A stretch of DNA of 14,872 nucleotides from Acanthaster planci (lineage: Eukaryota > Echinodermata > Asteroidea > Valvatida > Acanthasteridae). The translations under genes were made by a program, and so were the position numbers. Where the stretch lies: contig NW_019091473.1 in NCBI RefSeq assembly GCF_001949145.1, positions 415,768 to 430,639 on the forward strand, given 5' to 3'. The first letter of the stretch is position 1. Every line of letters begins with the position of its first letter. Below the pieces are notes generated by a model that saw nothing but the letters and a program-made list of their open reading frames with translations, was not told the origin of the DNA and did no database searches. This document shows, in pieces, positions 9,036-14,872 of this stretch.

Positions 9036-9669
9036 GTGGACAGGGAGGTTGTTTTTTAATTAAAATACAAAGGTTTGAAAAAATATATCTCGTAGAAACA
9101 AGTTCGTAAAAAAATTATAAAAATATACTTGATGGCACACTGGGGTTTTACACTTTCGAATAGTACACGGGAAACATTTTTAAAATGCATTTTTAGATTG
9201 CAAAAAAAATGACAGAAATGCTTGCCCAATAATGAGAATGGATTACCAATCCGAAACGCCTTGAAACAGCGCATACGAAATTGAATGCTTTTCGGTTACA
9301 TTGCGTGGGTGATAATTTAGTTGAATCGAATGGCACAACAGGACTTTTGCTTGGCTTAAAACGAAATCAACTGACCGTTTTACGCTTCATTCAAATAGAA
9401 TGGAGAAGAGAGGGCGGTGTTGACCAGTTGCCATCTTTACCATGGCTCTCTGAGTTTTGCTTCATCGCTTCAGGTTTTAGCCATTTTGTGTTATATTTTC
9501 TACCAGTTGATGTTTAATCTTGATGTTATTCTATTGTGTGTTTTGTGCCAATTCTTGGGAGCTGCTATTCAGCCCAACAATCATGACGGTGGTGAAGCTG
9601 TGTCCTTCATCCTTCGAAGTTTACCCCAACCAAATGGGCGAAACACAGCCAGATCTGCTTGTTAATTAA
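9036..9669. other. no recognisable gene; possible LINE 5' leader
   Basis: Contains overlapping plus-strand open frames of about 80 codons (9281-9517, 9417-9665) with a hydrophobic stretch near 9460-9560 and no domain. Because it directly precedes the NPGP motif and endonuclease of a non-LTR retrotransposon, it may be that element's 5' region, but no motif proves this. Confidence 0.3.
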
Positions 9670-10740
9670 TTAATCCCTGGATATGACCCACCTCTGGATA
9701 TAACTGTATGCATGGATATCTCCATAAACCCTGGTCCAGAATGCAGCTTGATCTCTCAAGAAGAAAAAAGGGGAGTCGAAGGATCCACAAACAGGTGTAC
9801 CCATAAAGTATTTACGAAATCACCTTCTCAGGATCCGCAGAGCTTTTCGGGGCTTGATTTCTCACGGGATACGTAAATAACATTCTTAAATTAGGGGGAA
9901 GAGGACTGGCCGTTGCAACATCTGAAATTCATTGAATTCCAGGATGAGTTTGTACAACAAAGGTCCTCTTGTGCAATCTTCGTTACGTTGACTGACCAGT
10001 CCTGATTGATACACAGAAACTCAATTTGCAGCCATCTTTGCAGTCTGGTGCGGTGCCTCCCTGTAATTAACGAGCAACCCGTGCCTCCCCCCCATGTGGC
10101 CACAAATCAGCCTGACTCTGGAGTCAATGTGGATGATGAAACCAATTGGTTTGAAATCATCTCCAAATCGAAGAGCCCGAGGATTGCACATCTGAATATC
10201 CTCTCTCTTCTAGATGCAGGGAAGTGCAAAATTGAAATGCTGAGATTGGCATTGGCTATCAGTAAACCATGGCATATCCATTAACCATAATATTATGTTT
10301 AAATGAAACAAGACTCTAGAATAAAATTGGGTCAGATGAAATTACCGTCGAAGGTTACTCAGTGTATAGACATGACAGAAATCGTAAAGTGGGTGTGCAA
10401 TATATGTGTCTAAACCTCTGCAGAGTACCCATAAGCGGGATATGAGAGTTGTGAAGTTGAAAGTTTATGGATTGAAGCTACACTGCAAAGTACAAAATCA
10501 GTTGTTATTGGATCTATTTATAGACCACCTTCATCTAAGACCTGTTTTTATGGATACTTTAGAAAGCCACCTAGCTTATGTTGTGAATCAGGCAGGTATA
10601 GGGACATGATTCTCACAGGTGATTTCAATTTAAATCTATTTAAGTCTGCTAAAATCATTAATCAATTATGTTAGTGATTTCAGCAGCACAACATCATAGA
10701 TACATGTACACTCACAAGAATCACAGGGAAAGGTTGCTCG
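9670..10740 (+). mobile_element. non-LTR retrotransposon fragment, AP endonuclease region (CR1/L2-like)
   Basis: This is the 5' part of a LINE ORF2 encoding the endonuclease that nicks target DNA before reverse transcription. Near the start is DISINPGPE (9715-9741). The endonuclease follows: HLNI-SL at 10189-10206, NETRL at 10302-10316, YRHDRNRK at 10365-10388, SIYRPPSS at 10513-10536, ILTGDFNLNLF at 10609-10641, and a TRITGKG segment near 10714-10734. These occur in family order but in two frames, with several stops, for example at 10672-10674. No reverse transcriptase motif follows, so the copy is 3'-truncated or interrupted. The assignment to APE-type LINEs is firm; the CR1/L2 clade is inferred from the NPGP motif. 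Confidence 0.8.
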
Positions 10741-10878
10741 TGTCTATGGAGAAAACATGTGTTTTCTTCGACCTCATCATGCAATTTACCGAGGAGCAGA
10801 GCTGGGGCATTGGAAAGAGCAACTAACCAACTTGCCGAAACTTTTCAGCGCTCTACAGCAAAACAAGTCAGCAGATGA
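10741..10878. other. junction sequence between LINE fragment and candidate exon
   Basis: No coding signal matching the LINE persists here. A CTTTTCAG at about 10841-10848 could act as a splice acceptor for an exon containing the ATG at 10879; its pyrimidine tract is weak. Confidence 0.25.
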
Positions 10879-10974
10879 ATGACACTGGAAGATTTAACTG
10901 AAGACGAAGCCAAGCAAATCTTAGAGGTATTACAGAAGGAGGACGGTGGTGAAGATAGAAGACTGCAGACACAG
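10879..10974 (+). CDS. candidate first coding exon, Rab-binding-domain-like helix
   Basis: The ATG at 10879 is directly preceded by an in-frame TGA, which fixes the start if the exon is real. Thirty-two codons follow, ending in CAG just before the donor GTAGGC (GT at 10975-10976), so the exon ends in phase 0. The peptide is an acidic amphipathic helix: MTLEDLTEDEAKQILEVLQ, then KEDGGEDRRLQTQ. The pattern L-T-E-x-E-A-x-x-I-L-x-V-L-Q resembles the opening helix of the Rab-binding domain of synaptotagmin-like (Slp) and Slac2 proteins. Such effectors bind GTP-loaded Rab27 or Rab3 on secretory organelles. The match covers only about 20 residues, so chance is possible. A downstream Cys-containing stretch near 11170-11300 (one frame reads CHAC) could be the remains of a zinc-finger exon, but it does not match cleanly. 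Confidence 0.3.
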
Positions 10975-11359
10975 GTAGGCCTACACATATACCTGGTTTA
11001 TATACAAAGAGTGGACATTCCTTTGTTCTCTGGTGGTTAAGGAAACTTGAGGAAAATTCTCCTTTTTCTCCTACTAGGATAACTCCTTCGAGCTTTTGAT
11101 GATGATTTCCTGGACTGTTCCTCTTCATTTTACCACGATAACCTTGACCCCAAAATGCCTCTGAAACGTTTTTCAGATAGGAGAAAAACATTGTGTGGAC
11201 ATGTGCAAGTCCATACTTTGCCGTCATACCCTACATTATGTGGACTTCTTTTGTGCAGAGGTCCACACTATGTATGCCACGCCTGCACACGCCATTCTCC
11301 ACTCTTACCAATTATTAAATGGAATGCAAAAGTGGAATTAATTCAAAACCGTTATTGAA
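10975..11359. other. unassigned sequence downstream of the candidate exon
   Basis: A TTTTTCAG at about 11166-11173 is a fair acceptor, and two frames after it stay open for 50 or more codons with several Cys and His residues. Neither frame makes a recognisable domain. The 119-codon open frame on the opposite strand (10868-11227) is antisense to the candidate exon and looks like its shadow. Confidence 0.25.
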
Positions 11360-11737
11360 GTGCAAGACAAAAAAGGAAATCAGCCAAGACTAATTTATTT
11401 TACTGCAAGACACGAACAAAATTATGCAAGACTAAATTTTCTCATGCAACACAAACCAAACATTTTCATGCAGGATTAAATTGTTTTATGCAAGACTAAA
11501 ACCTTTCGAAAAAACGAAACAAATTTCTCATGAGACTTTAATGCAAGATTATTTTTTCATTTGAGATCTACATTTTTTAACTAGAGTGAATTTTTATGCA
11601 AGATCAAAATATTCGGTCAAGAAAAAAATTCAACCAAGATTAAATTTTTCATGCACGATCTAAATTTTCATGCAAGACCAAAATTTTCCCTCAAGACCGA
11701 CATTTTCCCGCAATGACCAAAATTGTCGTGCAAGAAG
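11360..11737. repeat. degenerate tandem repeat, ATGCAAGACTAAAATTTTC type
   Basis: Roughly 18-22 bp units recur across about 375 bp, each with a TGCAAGA/TCAAGA core, then YNAAA and a T-rich tract ending TTTTC(A)T. Clear cores are near 11363, 11403, 11424, 11489, 11542, 11598, 11652 and 11672. Unit length and sequence drift strongly, so the array is old. The tract is very AT-rich with long runs of A and T on one strand each. Confidence 0.7.
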
Positions 11738-11775
11738 CACGTGACCGTTGAAGATACACGTGACCAATGGATTGG
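11738..11775. promoter_or_regulatory. promoter-like cluster: two CACGTGACC boxes and paired CCAAT
   Basis: CACGTGACC occurs at 11738-11746 and again at 11757-11765, 19 bp apart. Each contains the E-box CACGTG and resembles sites of MITF/TFE or USF factors. The second overlaps an inverted CCAAT pair, CCAAT-GG-ATTGG, at 11764-11775. The cluster lies about 45-80 bp upstream of an ATG in strong context at 11818 and just downstream of the tandem repeat. Function is inferred from motif density and position. Confidence 0.4.
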
Positions 11776-11817
11776 TTACCGTCTCCAGCCTTGATCCTTC
11801 CAACCTGAACTCCCAGA

Positions 11818-12124
11818 ATGGCCGCGTGCTTGTTCCAATGCTTCAAGTTAAGATTGCCAAGGCACAGTGGGAACCAATATGGCGCAGCAAGATCGTACCC
11901 GTGGAAAGAGATTGCCATCCCCCCGGAATGTTCCGTAGTTTTGTATGTGTGGCCAGTGGCTGCGGTGTGCTTCAACAACCACATCGGAACCAGTCAGGGG
12001 TACAGTCGCACCTGCAGCTCGTTATCAATAGCCGGTTTCATTACAGAGGAAACTGTTCTCACAAAACTAATTGAACGAAACACAGCGACCAGACCAGTGC
12101 AAGAATTGCCGCCAACAGTGAAAT
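11818..12124 (+). CDS. candidate first coding exon, unknown protein
   Basis: I do not recognise this product. The ATG at 11818 has A at -3 and G at +4. The frame stays open for 102 codons to a GTGAGT donor (GT at 12125-12126), ending in phase 1. The last part of the translation (SIAGFITEETVLTKLIERN) looks protein-like. The start is Cys- and aromatic-rich, with no signal peptide or domain visible. A second plus frame (11748-12074) and one minus frame (11691-11984) are also open, so local GC content alone could explain the length. The upstream E-box and CCAAT cluster and the donor are the arguments for a real exon. No acceptor and downstream exon could be paired with it. Confidence 0.3.
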
Positions 12125-12837
12125 GTGAGTAACAATAACCGACCAGGGTCGTTTAAGTGTAACTGAATTGCGCATGCCCATTGTAAAAAAGCAATCGTCT
12201 ACGAGTAACACTATTGGTGGGTACTTCCAGAGCCTGAAGACTGAAATAGCCTTTGCATTTAGTCCACTGTATGGTGGCAAACTATTTTTGTTCATACAAC
12301 GCTCTCTCTAATCGCCGCAAATTGGTAACCACTGGTAGTTTTTCCCTGATAAAACGCAGAGGTTACCAGTTAAAATCTACCATTGGTTGACTATTGAGGC
12401 TGATCCATATCGAAGTGATGTGACAGATCATCGCTGAGAGTGGTTCCGGTATCTAGTTGTTTAATGACATCCACACTTGCCAAGCATCACCTTTAGGGCC
12501 AATGGATAACAGGAAAAGTCGTCGAGACATGTTTGACCCTCGTGCAGTAGAGGGTAAAGAAGTTACATGAATACAATTTAGATAGTCAGGTAGATGTATC
12601 GAATGGTACAGCTGCCGTGCTATTGTATGCTTCGCATCAAACACCTGTTCGTCCCAATATCACTTCAAGCCCTGATATAAATCACTTATCCTCTTCATTA
12701 ATGATGTAGTTGTGTCTTCATCCATCAGTTGAAAATGCATTTAACAAGGTAAAACAACAGGCAGATGATACGTTTCAATGTACATTTGAAACTACCACTC
12801 AGGTAACACAGGAGCTGTCATGTAATGTCCATAGTGA
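12125..12837. other. no clear gene; possible decayed 5' part of the YqaJ gene
   Basis: An NRF1-like TGCGCATGCC lies near 12170. From about 12450 one plus frame reads FNDIHTCQASPLGPMDN and then RKSRRDMFDPRAVEGKE before a stop near 12567. A further open stretch (VDVSNGTAAVLLYASHQTP) follows at about 12590-12650. These look protein-like and may be degraded upstream coding sequence of the YqaJ element, but I cannot assign a domain. Confidence 0.3.
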
Positions 12838-13041
12838 GGAGTGGTTGTCAGATACAATGTCAGCAAATCAAATCGGAGCTGTGGTACAAACACAGAATAG
12901 GACGCATTTCAGCCTCCAATATGGGGCATGATATAGAACATGTTAACGATTCTGGAAAAATCAGTGGCTCTGTATATAACATTGTTGCTAACATTATGTC
13001 TAACTACAAGAACTTTGTTTCCACTGCCACCACATAAGTAT

Positions 13042-13312
13042 TGTAGCGCCGGCGGGTCCGGCCGGTGGGGGCGCCAGCTCGGACCTGCATAGGACTAACT
13101 GGCTGTCCTAGCTGGTATGCGAACGGCCCGCGGTTTTCCTGCCTCGCGCCTGCGCAGTACCCACCTAGACGCCTCGTGTCTAGAGCTTTGGATCGACACT
13201 GTGTTGTAACGTAAAAGAAATAAAACCTAGGTTTCTTGGCGGGAACGGCGAATTATGGCTAGCTGTGTGTGTCTGTGTGTCACTGAGAACCCTATCAGTA
13301 GGATACGCTACA
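13042..13312 (+). mobile_element. solo LTR, probably Ty3/Gypsy-type
   Basis: A 271-bp GC-richer block starts TGTAGCG and ends CGCTACA, a perfect inverted terminus with the TG...CA ends typical of LTRs. It contains an AATAAA polyadenylation signal near 13220 in the expected 3' half and a short GT-rich tract (about 13265-13280). The left flank ends GTAT and the right flank begins ATAT, consistent with a 4-bp target duplication with one later change. Base composition differs sharply from its surroundings. Orientation is inferred from the polyadenylation signal. A MITE with a TA target site is the alternative, since the inverted match extends to 10 bp (TATTGTAGCG). Confidence 0.65.
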
Positions 13313-13448
13313 ATATGGAAAAACACATGAAAATTGGCAAAATCAAGATACATCTCAGAAATGTGTAAAACCACAAAAAAAATCACCTTAGCAAAGACTA
13401 GCCTTTGCATATCTAGTAGTCATCCATTTATAGCAGCAAGTCCAGATG

Positions 13449-13555
13449 GTTGTGTAAATTGCATGTAGGCCTTTTCAAGATGTATTATGTATTGCAATTT
13501 AAGATGTATATATACGCTGGGTAAGGGCAAAACCCGTTGTATAAATTGCACGTGG
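13449..13555 (+). repeat. diverged direct repeat, 87-bp period, inside the YqaJ pseudogene
   Basis: GTTGTGTAAATTGCATGTAG at 13449 is nearly repeated as GTTGTATAAATTGCACGTGG at 13536. The two copies flank AT-rich sequence that separates the SPDG and E-x-K boxes of the nuclease, which are normally much closer. This suggests either a tandem duplication or an insertion flanked by a long target duplication. Confidence 0.5.
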
Positions 13556-13680
13556 TGCTGGACTTGTGGATGTGGAAGTGAAATGTTCCGTTGCAGACAA
13601 TTCACTTACTGTAACTCAATATGCAATAAAAGGGAATAATTGCCTTACATGGGGATTCATCAAAACCTAGCCCCACACTG

Positions 13681-13763
13681 AGGGCTGTGGTGGCTCTCTT
13701 TTCAAATCTGTTTTTATTCTAGTGATATAGAGACAGGTTTCAAAAGAGAGCCACCACGGCCCT
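13681..13763. repeat. long hairpin, 31-bp arms, 21-nt loop
   Basis: The arm 13681-13711 (AGGGCTGTGGTGGCTCTCTT...) pairs with 13733-13763 over 31 bp with three mismatches, around a 21-nt AT-rich loop. The transcript of either strand would fold strongly. Candidates are a foldback-type mobile element, a MITE core or a hairpin RNA precursor; sequence alone does not decide. Confidence 0.85.
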
Positions 13764-13774
13764 GTATACCAGGT

Positions 13775-13903
13775 AAGATATGGACGGAGGGGTACCCCCC
13801 TTAACCTGTCGTATCCCTATACACACTCTAGACTATTGTTACCTAACACATCCCCCCTAGAAGTCTATAAGGAATTCCTGAGATTCTCCCCGTCCCATAT
13901 CTT
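13775..13903. repeat. second imperfect inverted repeat, 18-bp arms
   Basis: AAGATATGGACGGAGGGG at 13775-13792 is matched in reverse complement at 13886-13903 (CTCCCCGTCCCATATCTT), with about three differences. It begins 12 bp after the first hairpin. Between the arms lie GGGGTACCCC at 13789-13798 and pyrimidine-rich DNA. A third small perfect hairpin, GCCCTA-CGTG-TAGGGC, follows at 13916-13931. Confidence 0.6.
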
Positions 13904-13931
13904 GCTTCAAATGTGGCCCTACGTGTAGGGC

Positions 13932-14471
13932 TAATCCAGACATGCTTGCTTCCGAGAAAACCATGATTACTTCATACAGGTGCAGTGCCAATTACTCTGT
14001 ACAGGCAGAGCATACTGTGACTTAGTCTTGATCATAGAAGCAAAGAAGACAGTATAATGATACAACGTATTTGCAGAAGATGAACTAATTAGTATCATAT
14101 AACGAATGCATCAAGTCTCTGGGTCAATGCAGTGCTCCCTGAGCTTGCAACCAGGCTAGTTGGAAAGAAAATCACCTCTAAATATTTAAAGGATAGGTTG
14201 ATTGATTCACTAATGAAAGGCTAGGCTCGCAAACCTCACTCACGGTCCTGACATCCTTGCTTTTAGTTCGTGGTGTTGTTTTCTGAAGGTTTCGGTGCTA
14301 AAATTTGGAAAATAAAATACCTTGTATTAATCTTTGAGAAACCCAAAAAATTCGTGGGGGGGGGGGTTCCCCTGCCTCCCCCTGTTGGATAAAGACTCGG
14401 AAACAGACACCGCCAAATAACCCATTCAGCGCAGTCTCCACAAGATCAGAAGATGGTATCCGTTCCCAAGC
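13932..14471. other. no recognisable gene
   Basis: AT-rich non-coding sequence. A run of about ten G flanked by C-rich DNA (about 14356-14390) breaks the composition and makes a 66-codon antisense frame (14298-14498) that looks spurious. Confidence 0.4.
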
Positions 14472-14596
14472 GGTAATTTGAACCTCAACAAAGATCATGT
14501 GTTCAAGGACAACTGCCGAACCGCATTGTGGTGGGATGTGTCACCAACGGAGCATTCAACAGTCAATATGGAAAGAACCAACACGGTGCACGTTGA
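14472..14596 (+). pseudogene. fragment resembling a Polinton/Maverick-type capsid-family protein
   Basis: One plus frame reads GNLNLNKDHVFKD at 14472-14510. Shifted by one base from 14501, the next frame reads QGQLPNRIVVG, then CVTNGAFN and GKN, before a stop at 14594-14596. The order of these short blocks resembles a protein found in Polinton/Maverick-like and related viral elements of invertebrates, thought to be a virion component. Only about 40 residues are visible, and they need a frameshift near 14503 to connect. This is at most a relic, and no other gene of such an element is seen here. The identification rests on memory of the family pattern and is tentative. Confidence 0.3.
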
Positions 14597-14872
14597 CAGA
14601 GAACAGCTAGACATACACTTAGATCAAAATTTGATTTCCGGCCAAACATTACTCGCTGATGTAATAACTACCTAATAAAGTCACTTCTTGTTCAGTAAAG
14701 CCTACGTCATTTGTTGCGCCCTTTTATTGTCCATGAATCCTAGTGTGGCAGAGCCAAAATTTCGAGTAGACATAGAACACATGTAGTCCCCCTAAATGTT
14801 GCATCATGGCTGTATTCCCTCATTGTTTATCTTTTACTAGCTGCCCTGTGTGCAGATGTTGCTTATATCGGG
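14597..14872. other. no recognisable gene; AATAAA at 14674-14679
   Basis: After the capsid-like relic an open frame continues to a TAA at about 14673-14675, overlapped by AATAAA and followed by T/GT-rich DNA. That arrangement would suit a polyadenylation site, but there is no supported gene for it to serve. The rest of the window to 14872 shows nothing identifiable. Confidence 0.3.

Larger units (their letters stand above)
12838..13640 (+). pseudogene. YqaJ-type nuclease pseudogene, interrupted by a solo LTR
   Basis: YqaJ-like proteins are lambda-exonuclease-fold nucleases, found in phages and in several animal mobile elements. Visible family signatures are ELWYKHRIGRISASN at 12876-12920 (the W-x-x-x-R-x-x-R-x-(S/T)-A-S box), then HPFIAASPDGC at 13421-13453 with the catalytic Asp of the SPDG box, and VEVKCSVADNSL at 13572-13607 with the catalytic Lys of the E-x-K box. 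The three blocks lie in different frames, with stops between them. A 271-bp solo LTR (13042-13312) splits the gene after the first block. A further 87-bp insertion or duplication separates the SPDG and E-x-K boxes. Family assignment is good; the copy cannot be functional. The parent element cannot be named. Confidence 0.7.

Noticed and set aside
10868-11227. 119-codon minus-strand frame, among the longest in the window
   Set aside because: Antisense to the candidate Rab-binding exon and to repeat-poor AT-rich DNA; composition is odd and no domain is visible.
11691-11984. 97-codon minus-strand frame opposite the candidate exon
   Set aside because: It runs through the E-box cluster into the tandem repeat and has no recognisable domain, so it is more likely a shadow of local GC content.
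1-14872. CRISPR array, bacterial operon or phage
   Set aside because: Repeat units are contiguous without spacers, coding density is very low, and splice signals and LINE/LTR/Crypton relics point to an animal nuclear genome.

Overview
The window looks like nuclear DNA of a non-vertebrate animal, probably a marine invertebrate. It is AT-rich, has no operon-like packing and no long intact ORF. It holds decayed pieces of several metazoan mobile-element families, candidate GT/AG splice sites, minisatellites and a solo LTR. I cannot name the species. No complete functional gene is visible. Most of the roughly 14.9 kb is non-coding or too decayed to assign.

Layout. 1-101 is a 15-bp minisatellite. 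102-1673 holds nothing I can name. 1674-1960 on the minus strand is a plausible first coding exon of unknown family ending at a clean GT donor. 1917-4709 is the most interesting block: a spliced, decayed tyrosine-recombinase gene of the Crypton/DUF3504 type (exon 1 2087-2373, intron 2374-3125, exon 2 3126-4219). A 62-63 bp imperfect inverted repeat brackets it (1917-1978 and 4647-4709); each arm carries the CRE octamer TGACGTCA and has TTAA at its outer edge. 4710-8063 shows no recognisable gene.

8064-8213 is a second minisatellite and 8961-9035 a tRNA-like SINE-head candidate. 9670-10740 is the 5' part of a CR1/L2-like non-LTR retrotransposon: an NPGP motif, then a frameshifted AP-type endonuclease domain. 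10879-10974 is a small candidate exon resembling the first helix of Rab-binding (Slp/Slac2) domains. 11360-11737 is a degenerate tandem repeat. 11738-11775 is a promoter-like cluster upstream of a candidate exon at 11818-12124.

12838-13640 is a broken YqaJ-type nuclease gene split by a solo LTR (13042-13312). 13681-13931 is a cluster of hairpins. 14472-14596 is a short frameshifted fragment resembling a capsid-family protein of Polinton/Maverick-type elements.

The parts do not form a shared pathway. The window reads as a graveyard of transposons in which one element (Crypton-like, inverted-repeat-flanked, intron-containing) and its divergent neighbour exon deserve follow-up.
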